Shown piece by piece: positions 1 to 12,587 of a stretch of 37,367 nt of DNA. Position 1 is the stretch's first letter; every line of letters begins with the position of its first letter. Both the position numbers and the translations under genes were made by a program. The DNA lies in assembly GCF_000231115.1 (NCBI RefSeq), contig NW_006889838.1, positions 52,095 to 89,461 on the forward strand, written 5' to 3'. The stretch is from Vittaforma corneae ATCC 50505 (lineage: Eukaryota > Microsporidia > Nosematidae). The notes below the pieces were generated by a model, which did not search any database, was not told where the DNA came from, and saw only the letters and a list, made by a program, of their open reading frames with translations.

Positions 1-202
1 ATAATATGTTTATTTAATTTTCGTAATTCAACTTGGTTATGATACAAAGAATATTGAAATAAGATGATTTGGAAAGTTACAAACAATCTTTATCAAATAT
101 TAAAGTGACTATTCGAAATGTATCAAATGTATTTATGATTTATATTTTCTCGCAATACAAATCTATTTTAAATATAATATAAATATTGTTGTGTTTAAAA
201 GG

Positions 203-1123
203 CTATTTTCTGAAATTCTTTATATTCTCAACATCATCATTTTCAAACCCCAAATCAACTCCGTGTCTTTCAACTTCAATTTTTATTCTATATTTCTCAA
301 AAATGTCTTGGAGTAGTGAATCATCACATATAAACTTATTTTTTTTCCAAAAATATTTATGAACGCATTCAACATCTCTTTTCAAGTATATAATGGCACG
401 AGGGTCATCAACTGATATACATTGTGGGAAATCTATGACCTTTATGTCTGTTTCATTCACCATAACATTAAATTCATTAAAATCACCATGCGCATATCCC
501 ATATCCCACATTTTTCGTAGAAATTTTAGCATTTTATTAGAAATATCAGTAGGGTTGGTGACTGTTACTTTATAAAGTGGGTTGTGTTCGTCCAAAAACT
601 CCATCACAACCACATGTCTATTAGAGCAGTAGTATTTTGGAACAGAAGTACACGAAAATTCCTGAAGAAACATAGCCTCTTTTTTGGCAGATTCTATATT
701 TGCTAAAAACCAATTTTCTTCATTTTTAAGATCTCTTTCTTCAATTTTATTGAAACTAGTCCTGCCTAACCGATGAATTTTCATGGCTGTATCTATACCT
801 TTAAACCTTCCCCAATAGATATCCGATTCTTTTCCTATTCCAATTTGTGAACCAATCATTTCCAATCCGATCTTCCTCAATGAATTGATTGCTAGACAGT
901 CAAAACCACTTAAGCTGAGCTTGTATGTATTTGAATAGCATTGAATAAATTTCAGTTTTACTAAATCTCTTAAATACTCTGTAAAGTTCGCCTTTATTCT
1001 TGACTTATTCCTTATCATATTTTCTGGGACATAATTATGTGTTTTTACAAACGACTCTGCAGCTTCAAGTACTTTTAAATGATCTTTTGTGATAGTCCAT
1101 ACACCATCCATCAGTAGTTTCAT
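203..1123 (-). CDS. RIO2: RIO2-type atypical serine/threonine kinase/ATPase
   Basis: RIO2 is an atypical kinase/ATPase that acts in late cytoplasmic maturation of the 40S ribosomal subunit. The 306-residue product has the family layout: an N-terminal winged-helix domain (about residues 1-85), then the RIO fold. The P-loop GIGKESD is at 95-101, the ATP-binding Lys at 115, the RIO2-typical stretch HRLGRTSF at 117-124, the catalytic loop HGDFNEFN at 212-219 (catalytic Asp214), and the metal-binding DFP at 231-233. RIO2 proteins of yeast and human are about 425 and 550 residues, so this one has lost the C-terminal extension. The first ATG fits the family N-terminus, and GCCC lies 4 bases before it, with an AAATTT run a few bases further up. 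The domain order and RIO2-specific motifs exclude RIO1. The gene borders a long gene-free stretch. Confidence 0.93.
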   Translation of the reverse strand: MKLLMDGVWTITKDHLKVLEAAESFVKTHNYVPENMIRNKSRIKANFTEYLRDLVKLKFIQCYSNTYKLSLSGFDCLAINSLRKIGLEMIGSQIGIGKESDIYWGRFKGIDTAMKIHRLGRTSFNKIEERDLKNEENWFLANIESAKKEAMFLQEFSCTSVPKYYCSNRHVVVMEFLDEHNPLYKVTVTNPTDISNKMLKFLRKMWDMGYAHGDFNEFNVMVNETDIKVIDFPQCISVDDPRAIIYLKRDVECVHKYFWKKNKFICDDSLLQDIFEKYRIKIEVERHGVDLGFENDDVENIKNFRK

Positions 1124-1142
1124 TCTTGGGCTGAAAAATTTA

Positions 1143-4100
1143 CAACAAAAATATGCTTGAAAACCAGGATGTAAATGGTGAAATTGGATACAACAGTTTC
1201 AATTGTCAACTAGCATTATTCACATATAATCTATTGTATTTTAGAAATTTAAATTTAAATACAATAGTGTTTATTGAATATAGACACATTACTGTGGTTC
1301 TACATATAGATTTCAAATTAAATTGATATTTATATTAAACTTCATCAGCATACAGAATCCATTTATGTGTGCATTATAAGCTATATAAATAAATAATATT
1401 ATTAGGATGAAAACAAAAAACCATAACTTCACCAATTAATTGCTGCAATAGTATTTAGTCTGGAGGTACTAAGGTAATTATAAATTGATTGAATATTCTG
1501 CTTAGAAAACATGGATATTTCGCTATAACGCTATTCAACATCAATTAAATTAACTACTAAGGAAAAGATATCATTCGAGAATATAAAAGAATTCATACGT
1601 ATGCTTTGCAATTAAAAATGATTTCGCATAATGCATACGAAAATAATGTAAATAATGAAGACACAATGCACATAAAATCTTCAAAAGCAAAAGACTGGAT
1701 ATTGCCAAGAGATGTTGAGGGTGCAAAAAATATAGGGATGACTTAAAAAATTATAAGTTATACAACATAATATGGGAAACACATCTGTAATATTTCGTTA
1801 TCTCCTAAAAAACATATTATATGCAAATTTTTGGTTTACATATTGCTAAAGTTTGAATGTTTTATTATAAGGCAAATATATTTGACAAGAGAAGAGTCAT
1901 CATGATTTAGAAATTAAAATACATACAGCTTTAGAGATAACTTATATGCGACGTGTTTCAAATGCAAATACTTGAATTGGATGTTGTCTTCAAAGGCTTG
2001 TTGTTGTTAAACTTTGATAATAAAAGTATGGCGAAAGTATAGCATCCTGGACATTTGTCCAAATATTTTTTTCATCTACTTTACATCAAACTGATTTTCT
2101 TTTAATCCCAATATTAAACAATCAAAAAATCATTGAAATTTTTGATGAATAAGCAAAATGTGAAAGGACACAGTGTCATTTTAATAACGTGATCGGACAA
2201 GTATATGGTACTCTTAAATATCTTTCGGATGCCTTTCCTTTTACAGCATCTAATTATTTAGATCATCAAGAGTATTACACAACCAACATGATAATATAAA
2301 CGCAACGAAGCAAACTTTTTGGATCAAAATTCAAAAATAACCAAAGGGCTGCTTTATTTATAAACTTTATAATATTTTATAACATCAATTTTTCAAATCA
2401 AAATGGTACTTTGGATTTGATTATGTTTTATTATATTTTATTTCAAAAATAATTTAATTCTGGAATGTGTAAAAATTTTCCAAATGTGCATAGATAAAAT
2501 GGCGCATTTTCCTTTTTATAGACTTGTCGAGTTTTAAACAATTTTGTTAGACACGTTTTGATTTGCCATTGCGTTAAAATGAATTTCAACTATATGTTAA
2601 CCCATAATAGTTCAAAGTTGTTATGTTATAGTCTTGTCTTCTACTGTCTGATTTATGATAATACCTTTGCTGTGTAGATTCTCCGTGTTTATTTATCGTT
2701 AAAACGCATTTTAATGAATTCACGGCCTTTTTTAAATTTAGACTTTTGTTTGGCTAAAGTTTTTATTCTAAAATAAAGTTGTTCCTAGATTTCGATGTCT
2801 ATTTTATACAATTAAGCTTGGCATCAATTTTGGATTGAAAACATTTAACTGCCATTCTTTCAAAATCACAATAAAAATTCCATCATGCGTATAATAGGCA
2901 TTGGAGTAGTTAACCGAATAAGAATCACATTTTCATGGCATGCCAATGTGTAGAATTTCTGAAGAACTTAACAATCAACATTTAGCTGTTTGCAAGCCAT
3001 GCCAACAATATTCTTGTATAACAAAAGAATCATCTGCAATTCAAAGATAGTTTTGCATGCATCATTTTGCATGTAATTTGGTCTTTTATATTGAAATATT
3101 TAGAAAACTCACAGATATCTTTTTTAACAATTTTAATATTAGATCATAAATAAATGGTGAAAAGCCATGCTCAAAAAAACTTTTAAGCAATGAATTTTAT
3201 TTTACCATAGCTCATAAATGGACACATTGTATTTGCCAATTTAATGAGAAGTTCACTGAAATGATAGAAATATCATACTCATCGAAATGTCAAGTATTTG
3301 TATGTATGATTTGTCCGTAGTAATACTTAGTACCTCACTGATCATTCATTATTTATTAGGTTTGGTATGTTTCAATATATTACAAACATTTACTATAATG
3401 TGACGAATGTATATGTTGTAAAAATAGGCACAAGCATATGTACTTCCATTCTGAATATATTTATCTCAATGCTGGAAAGCCCGGCATATACTAAAACTGC
3501 AATATCTGTGAAGACAACGCTATGAATGTTTTGTCGAACTTACTAGAATAGTCATAGAGCATGACATGTGCTATGAATCTTGGATCTTGATGTAAAAGAT
3601 GTAGTCCAATGGAGTTTAGCTAAGATATTTTAGACATTAAAGATTAGTGATTGGAGCACTGTTTACATGCCAAACTTGATAGCTTCTGTTCTTTATTTAA
3701 TACGACTGTAAATTGCTATTGCATTATTTATGCATTATACTATATTACAAATTTGACTTTTCATTATATTATATATCTTTTGCGTACTCCAACATTGATT
3801 TAATCATATATTGCTAACTTAGGCACAATAACTCCCTCTAGGAGTTGCTGAATGTTCTTAGGAATTATTATATGTTTTGATGCGTCTATGATTACAACAC
3901 GCTGTCAAATTTGGATTTATAATGCACAGTACTGTTATTAGTTTTGTTTTAATTGAATTTATTGAGTCAACATGGCTTATTCATTTTTGTTTGCCCAAAA
4001 CTAACAATAACAAATCATGTCTACATAAAACAGTTTCATTAATTATATATTTATCATTAAAAGTAATAGTGTTTGGTGAGCGGCTAGCAATAATCGCGGA

Positions 4101-7100
4101 TTATATTTTTAATCATTTAGCACTCCAAATCATATTTTTCTAAAAATTACATACAAATAAACTAGAACTGTTACTATTCTACTCATATCATAGTGGTGTA
4201 TAATCTTATTGTAATGATTTTCTAAAACTATTTCTGTAGTTTTTAATCTAAGTTCAAATTTATTTTTTTATTTTAGTATCAACACTTGTTATAACCCAAC
4301 CAATATTTAATTTTTTATATCACATTATTAGTAGTTTAGTTGTAATACTGGTGTAACTTTTTTCATTGCCATTTCTAATTAAGACCAAATAGAGTCTATA
4401 TGATATAATATCAAGAATATCGCGCAGAAATAATATGCTTGTTGGTTAAGAATATTGGCATTGAACAAGTTAACAGTTTTAATTTTTTTAATAATAATAT
4501 ATTTCGAAAATTAGCAATTTAATAATCAAACAGTACAAACAAAAAGGTGTATCAATATTTAGAAAGTTCCGATTTTGATTAGCATTTATTATACCACACG
4601 GATTTGAACTTATAATCCAAATTTGATAAAGCTTAGTTTGAGCTTCGACCGGCATTCCTTCATATACGTTTTTAATTATAACTTTTAATTCAAATGTGTT
4701 TTGACTGCAAATTGTTAATTTGTTGTTTTATGACACCTTTTATTAATTTAAATCAAGAGATTGACGATAAAAATAACTATGTTTTCTTTCAAAGGTTTAT
4801 TAGAACCAAAATACAGCTTGGATGATTATCTTGTCAATTGAAAGCAGATTTAAAACCTTGGTATATACCAAAGAATGTAAATCATTGGCATAAATGTTTG
4901 TGCATATAACGGTTTCCATATAATCTTGCCAACAAAATTAACCTTAAGACTTCATAATGTATAATACCTTGCTATTGTTTCTATTGAAAACATCAGGATA
5001 AGAAGACTGCATACCCATAATTTAAAAATTAAAAAGGAAACCATATTTTCTATCGCACAGTATCCATTCATTGATTTTCTTCAATTTTTTCTCTGAAATC
5101 TTTGTTCATTGAAATCAAAGTTTGAAAAGTTTCAAGTACAACATGGATTTTCATGAGAGGGGCTTTCTGATAATGAATGCGTATAAAATAAATTTTTTTA
5201 TCATCTGTAATACGCTATATTATACATTCTTCAAACAACAATTTAGTGCTTCTCTCTAATTCTCAAACATCTTTTTATGTATCCCTTTTAATTCACAACG
5301 ATCGATTGTTGCCACTTGCATCAATATGATTTCCACAATTCTATTGTCATTTTAATATAATGCATTGATAACGTTCAATCTATAATTTTGATGTTTTTAT
5401 GCTTTAGAGGCTTGATTAATATTTTTTGGGCATAGTCATTACGATTTAGTGGCTGTACATCATACAACAATAAGATTTTCAAAGATCTATAAATGAGTCA
5501 GAGAAATAAGCCATACTACATCTAAAACCGGTTATTATGAGAAATTTAAAAGAGCGTAGATCTTGAAGTTTTTATTAAAATCTAGATTGTGGTGATAAAA
5601 CTTGAGCATAAAAGTATGCGAACCTGTAGAATTAAATGCAACAAGTCCATATTTATGACCATTGAAAGGGTAAACTTATAAAATATAAAGGCAATTTATG
5701 TTGATCCGAAAATCAAGAGTGAATGTTTGAGAGATAGATAATATAACTAAAAGTATTTTATCATAAAAATACCAACTGATCCAAATAAGCAAATGCTTGG
5801 TGGGTTGAACTTGCAATTATATAGTGAGAGTGATTTCAGCTTATAGGCCTATTTTAACCGCGGATATGAACATTTAATATTGTTATGACAGAATTTTTGT
5901 AGTGCTTATTAAGGAAGTCTAGAGATTAATGAGAGAATTGCAGTTTTAAAAATCTTTTTAAAAAGTTGCAACAAATGCAGAATCATAAAAATAATGTGGC
6001 TGACCATTCTAATTTGAGCTAGTATTTAAATCATACAAATTTATTACTAAGCTTTACGTCCTTAAGGCTTTATTTTGATGTAAATACCTTTTAATGAATC
6101 TCTGCCACTTTCAATTTTAAATCTCTCCTCTAAAATAGTTTACCGGCTTATAAACAATAAAAGACATCTTTTTATTAATAGTAGTGTTGAGTTTAAGCAG
6201 AGTTCATAATTTTATCATTTTTATCTTATGTTATCATTTGATTGTATACTGGCCGTATCATTTAATATCTTTTAACTACAGTAGCATTTACAGGTATTTT
6301 AACATCTAGACTGTACAACCTATCTATCATAAATATATTCCATAAAGCTAGCACCGCTTTATGATATTCGGATTCCTCATAGAATCCTATTTCTTTCTAT
6401 GATATATTTGATAAATCAAGTTTTATGGTGGTTTCCTGCAGCATTTTATTAATTTAAATCATTTTTGGGGCAGAAACTTTTAAAAGCAATCAAAGACCGT
6501 TGTAATCATTATCCATAAAATAATATTATATGAAAACTTTTCTATAATACCACCTTGATAATAAGTGGTCAAGTTCATCATGTGCGTAGAAATATGACTA
6601 TTTAAAATTCCATCATGTAGACAATTTAGCAAAATACTTGGATTGTATGTTGTGAAAGTTTTAAATAAACTCTTTTAATGTGAAAGCCATCATAAACTTT
6701 ATGTTTAGAGTTTACCAGAAGTTGTTAAGCAAAAAATTAAAAAATCAATAGGAATATTATTGTCGCCTTTTCACATTATCTTTGTATTGTCGAAGCATGC
6801 TAAAGTAATATGCAACAAATATGAGCACTATGAGAAAAATATTTAAAGACTGATAAGAGAATAAAGAAAACACAATCAATCGACAATAATCAAGGCGATT
6901 ATAATTAAGGTAAAAAGCGCACGATTGTTTTATAAATAATATGAGGATATAATTTACAGTTGTACAATATAAAGGTCCCATTATATTATTGTGATGAATG
7001 CCACTTGGTCCGAATTTCAAAATTTCAGTTGAATTGCAAGATTTTTAGGTAGATTTACATGTTTGAATTAATCAAAGAATGGTGAGTTTAAAACAGCCTA

Positions 7101-10100
7101 CTAATTTAAATGAAATTACAATACGAGATCTTAAAAATGAGCCATTATTATAAATTGAAATATGCTGCAGTAATGTATAAGCTAGCATTTGATTTTCCAA
7201 ACATGAAAATATGTGAAACTTGTTTGCTCAAATTCCATTTTAACATATAAATGAATATTTACTTGAAGTGTGATGAATATTAGATTGTGATTCAAATAGG
7301 AACGAAGTTTTCATAATTTATGCACTATAAAACATCTTTTAAAACTATCCTAACATCACAGTATAATTGCAATTTTCTAAATAGCAATTGAACAAATTTG
7401 ATCAAATGTAAATTGAAGTTGAATGAGTATATAATTTTTAAGTCATTTATTTTAAAATTTTCATTGAGACACAAAAACTTTTGAAAGAAACATGCGCGCA
7501 TACAACCAATCTGTATTTTCATATGTGTTTTGTCACATTAAGACTTATATAAGATTAAACTTCAGACATTTTATCAAATAAATTTTTTCGATCATGTAAT
7601 TATAAAATAGCTGATGTGTTTTAATATTTTAACACTATTTTATGATATTAACGTGATAAAGTTAACTTAAGAAGCACAAATGCATACTAATGTTGTGCAT
7701 CCACATATCAAATACATACATTAATATCTTTATTTTGCAAACAAATCAATAAAATGGCCTCAAATCTATCAACACTGTGGTTTTATTATTGAAATTAAAG
7801 TTTTGTTTTCTACGTAGGTTATAAAATCCAAAGATAATTTTAATAAACAGCACAATTTATATGCGCTTTGTTGATTACTACAACCATATTCCCTTGATAA
7901 TTTGGCAATAGCTTAGTTAGGAATCAGATGGAACTTGTAGATACCAGGTTTGAAAATATAAAATTTAATAAAAGCTAGCGAAAACATATGAAAACGCAAC
8001 AAACCCAAATTCAAGTCCAAACCATATATTTTGTGCTTAACGTCTACTTTTGCTCTTAAGTCCTTTTCAATTTTTCTGGTTTTTATTTTTACAAAATTTA
8101 TAGCCATAGTAGTGTTTATGATGTACTTACCACATGACAATAGTATTACTAAAGACACTTGTAGAAAGATCCAGGAGCATATAGTTTTCATGTAGTTGTG
8201 ATTTATTCAATACTCTTTATATGGCTCTAAAAATTATGAATCATGTTTGGATATAAAAGTGTTTAAATAAATTTTATATCAAAGATAAATTGGGTTAAAT
8301 ATTATAATGCAGTATCCTTTCTGGAAAAATTAAATATATATTTGTTGAAATTTTTTAATAATATGTCTTGGTGGTCGTAAAAGGAACTGTAGCACACATT
8401 TGGACGATTTTGGTATGAATACAAGGAATATTAGCTAATATGTTAGAATTATAAGAAAAGTTATTTGATACCAGATATGCATTTTAAAAACAATTGATAT
8501 ATCAGGAATATGCATAAAGTAAAAATTATCTAGATGCCTGGGCATTAATACACAAGCTCATAATTGCGTCAAGCTTCAAATAAAACTACTAGTAAACTAT
8601 GACGTGGCATTGCAAATGCATTTATATTGTACGTTGATATGTTGCACAAAGTACCATCTAATTTCAAAATATTAACCGCACGTCTTTTGTCAGAAGTATT
8701 TAGTCGTTTCAACTAAAAATTTTAATTTAACGAACTAGTTATTTCAAGTAGAAACTGATGGTAATCTTTCTGGACAATTTAGACTTTGCAATTTGACAAG
8801 TCCAGAAGACAATCAATTGACTGTGTGAATATAAAAAAGTACTCATCTAACTGATTTAAAGTTCAAACTTTGGTGCTGAGACCATACACTAGATATACGT
8901 CTATATGCCCAAATGGCCACAAATATTACATAAAACTCACCAACACAGTCTTTATATCTTGGAGTGTCCTAAATTAGCGTGTCGTAAAATTTTCAGAAAA
9001 TGAGAAATATGCCAATCTATCCAAGAATACACTGTATTTTCACATAGGTAAATAAACTTGAAAAATCAGCACTCATGAAGAAATAAAAGTATACCCAGAC
9101 AGTATGGATATCGTAAACACATTAACACCACGAGTTCCATATGTGGTGATTTAGACGCTTATTCAAGCCACATGGTATACTAATGTGTGAACAGCAGTCA
9201 CTCCAATCCCCCGTACTCACCGGCCATGATATGATTGAGTTGGCGGAATGAATACAGAAGAGATTTTGGAAGGAATTTGTTGGCATCTAAATATTGAGAA
9301 ACAAAAGGCAACAGGAGATGGTGTATGACACAAATGCATTTAGAGTCAATCACAACTATTTGTAGTATATTCTGGTATTGAAAAAATAAAGACGGCTATT
9401 AAACAGATTATTTACAGATTTTAAAGCCAAGCAGCTTTGAGCTAAACGATTCAAGTTCTTATGGTAAAATAATTTGTGAAATACACAGATCTCAATGTAT
9501 CCTTAAGCTATGTAAGATATGTTTTGAGTAATTTTATAATAATATTTGAATAATAAATCAAGAAGTGTTCTAAAACCAGACAGACAAATTTTGTACAAAG
9601 CATAGAGAGTTTCGAGCATTCACTAATCTTAAACCAAGCGTGCGGTTCAGAATGTTCAGGATCAAAAAAGATATATTTAGAAGAGCTACCTGCTAATTCC
9701 TCGAAAATTTTATTGTGTCAAGTCTCACAAGCTGAGTCATCTACATATAAATAGGATCTGAGTATTTATTTCATCACTGTACTTTTCACTACATTTTTAC
9801 AATACCTGCAAAGTACGGTTTGATACAGGAAAATTCTGAAAGTGATAATGGTATTTTAAAATATGGACTAAATCAAACAGCTATATTTATGATTTTAGTT
9901 AATTGCAGATGAATTTCTGTGGTCATCATCTACACATTGATGTATGTTCATGAATCCGTATCTATATTGGCAGTTTTGTCAAAGAAAGCTCCTAAATGAG
10001 TGGAAGACATACAAGAATGAGGATGTTGGTTTAGATTTGTATAAACAGATAAGACCCCAACAGCATATTTGAAATGGCATACATTATAAATTTTTACTAT

Positions 10101-11654
10101 GAAATAGTGATTGACGTGACAATCTTAAGCGGAATTCCATGTGCATTAATTTTAATATTTTTAATATCACTAGATACTGACCTATATGATTTAAGGGCAA
10201 ATAGATGCAGTTAGCATCATTGTAAAATCGCAACACTCCACAAACACATTTTCAACAAAGATGGATCTTTTATTGTTTGATAAACTTCAACCACCTCGTG
10301 CCATTTCATGTATAATAATCTGGAATTATACAATCAACAAATTAAAATAAGTATATAAGTATCACCTCGAGGCCAGTTCTAGCTTTATGTATGTGGTCTT
10401 TACCGACTTTTAAAAGAACGCATATGAAAATTTTAAATATGTTGGGTTGATATAAAAGGTGCAAATGCTTGCACATTGCTACAATTCTGGACTCTTTTAA
10501 AAGTGTTCAATTCATCAGGACATACGTAATTCTCTACAAGTTTATGATTGATAGCTCACATCAATCTTATGCCTTTCAAAACCCATCCTATTTATTTAAG
10601 CTACATGGCAATCTTAACTGGGGTAGGGGAGATTCCCGCCCAACACAATGAATGGTTGTTTGAATGCACAGCTCAGGTGATTATCTCACATTTGCTAACA
10701 GGCATGACAGATATTTTGAGCTCGATTGCTTTTCTAGAGACAATACTGTGACTGAACTTAAAGAATGCACGATGCGTAATTTATAATATAATTCCTATCA
10801 TAAACGTATAAACGCACCAAACTTTTCTTGGATGCTTGATTATAAACAGCAGAAATAGACGTTTTATAGATAGTGAAACCAAGATAATTTGCGTAACTAT
10901 GAATTCACCTTTTAAAAATCAGAATCATTCGTGAATTTCACCTCATTTGTATGATTAACTGAAAATGAGGAATGAGATTAAGAATGCGGTTGTCTAATTT
11001 AATAATCAATAGAAACAATCCACTTAATAAACTAGACAAAGATTGATAATGCCCAAGCTTCCTTCAGTTAATCTATAATAGTTGATTTTCGACACGACCC
11101 GCTTGTCTGGTTATATTCGTAATATTACTTTTGAGATATTATCTTATTATTTCTAACACAACTGAATGGGTTGATCAGTTCTGGTACAATAAGCTTATGT
11201 TTCCAAAAATGGTTCATTTTGAATGCCCGTTTCCACTCATAGCTCTCTTTGCTTACCACTTTCGAAATAATTCTTTTGACACTAGTTAAGCATTTGGCTA
11301 CAATAAAGCACGGGATACAACCAATCGGTCTGAAAATCAGAACATTCTGCATATGCTGAGCATAGAAGTAGCATCTCATCACCATTCTCAATGAATTTTA
11401 ATTTGATCATGCTGATTGGAAATCAACTTTTCAAAGCGATATATAAGGGCATGTAATCGCAGGATTTGTGGGCTCTATCCAAGGGAAATGCTCATGACAT
11501 ACAAATGTAGCTTGGCCTAATAAAAAAGAATTGTATCGATTCAAATTAAGAAACAGGTAATAAATTATATTAAAGCCTTATTTTTGTTTTTCGATTCAAG
11601 ACTTATTTACCATATTTTTAAATGCAGACGACGAATTAGATAAAAAATTTATAG
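1143..11654. other. Gene desert: about 10.5 kb of A+T-rich DNA without a convincing gene
   Basis: I see no recognisable gene, tRNA, rRNA or telomere-like repeat on either strand. The longest open frames are under about 95 codons, many need a non-ATG start, and none resembles a known protein. Two slightly more coding-like stretches are 10,548-10,751 (plus, 67 codons, locally richer in G+C) and 11,125-11,385 (minus, about 86 codons). Shorter ATG runs such as 9,250-9,330 and 1,618-1,746 (plus) could be decayed gene fragments, but this is weak. The tract lies between RIO2 and the 3' end of the LSU rRNA gene. It may be rDNA-flanking or subtelomere-like spacer, or very old transposon debris. I could not assign it. 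Confidence 0.7.
1231..1267. repeat. Perfect 11-bp inverted repeat with 15-nt A+T spacer
   Basis: The left arm CTATTGTATTT (1231-1241) is the exact reverse complement of the right arm AAATACAATAG (1257-1267). It lies about 110 bp upstream of the RIO2 start, at the border of the gene desert. It could be a hairpin, a protein-binding palindrome, or chance in A+T-rich DNA. Confidence 0.55.
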
Positions 11655-11951
11655 GTTTGAGCAATTCGGACCGCACGGACCTGTGCAGTGTAAACACGCC
11701 GGGGGAAGGAAAAGCACAGCCTCAAACACTCGCTCACGGCTAGTGTCGCACAGCTTGCTTCCTTGTCTGCGTCGTCTCCGCATCCACACACACTCGAGTC
11801 TGCTTTCTGGCTTAGAGGCCTTCAGCCATTACACGGAGGACGTAGCTGTGCTGCTGCGCTAACACACAACAGCTTCACCAGCGGTCCTGATCAGCGCTTC
11901 CTCTCGTACTCCTCTGACCTACTCTTGTGCATCAGCAGTAGGGTAAAACTA

Positions 11952-11989
<38 letters not shown>

Positions 11990-12093
11990 TGTTGGTGGGT
12001 GAACAATCCAACACTAGGTGATTTCTGCTTCACCATGCTAGGAAGAGCCGACATCGAAGAATCAAAAAGCGGCGTCGCTATGATCGCTCGGCC

Positions 12094-12126
<33 letters not shown>

Positions 12127-12401
12127 CGTCACCTCTCCTCATAACCTAGAAGAGGATCTATAGGCCCCTGTTTCCAGTAGCGCTAGTTCACACTATCGCC
12201 TAAAGCAAGCTTTTGCCCTTTTGCTCCATGAGTGGTTTCCTTCCCCTCGAAGCTTACCTTTGGACAACTGCGTTATAGTTTAGCAGTCGTGCCGCCCCAG
12301 CCAAACTCCCCATCAGATATCTAACGCGTTCGTTCCATATGCCAGTGGTCTTGCACCTTTTTCCCACCTTGCTGCGGCATCACAACAAACGCCTCTATCT
12401 C

Positions 12402-12438
<37 letters not shown>

Positions 12439-12509
12439 GCTTGTCCCAAGCCCGTTCCCTTGGCTGTAGGTTCGCGCTGCTCAAGTAGGGACAGTGGGAA
12501 TCTCGTTGC

Positions 12510-12587
<78 letters not shown>

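Noticed and set aside
3922..4143. A 73-codon plus-strand ATG frame in the desert
   Set aside because: Length is within chance for this composition; no motif and no start signal.
4590..4660. A T-loop-like GTTCAAATCC on the minus strand
   Set aside because: The T stem does not pair and no cloverleaf can be drawn.
7913..8191. A 92-codon minus-strand frame in the desert
   Set aside because: Hydrophobic and Lys-rich as expected of A+T-rich DNA, no known family and no C-rich start signal.
10469..10751. Two overlapping plus-strand frames of 60 and 67 codons in a slightly G+C-richer part of the desert
   Set aside because: No motif or known similarity, and two frames are equally open; at most a decayed fragment.
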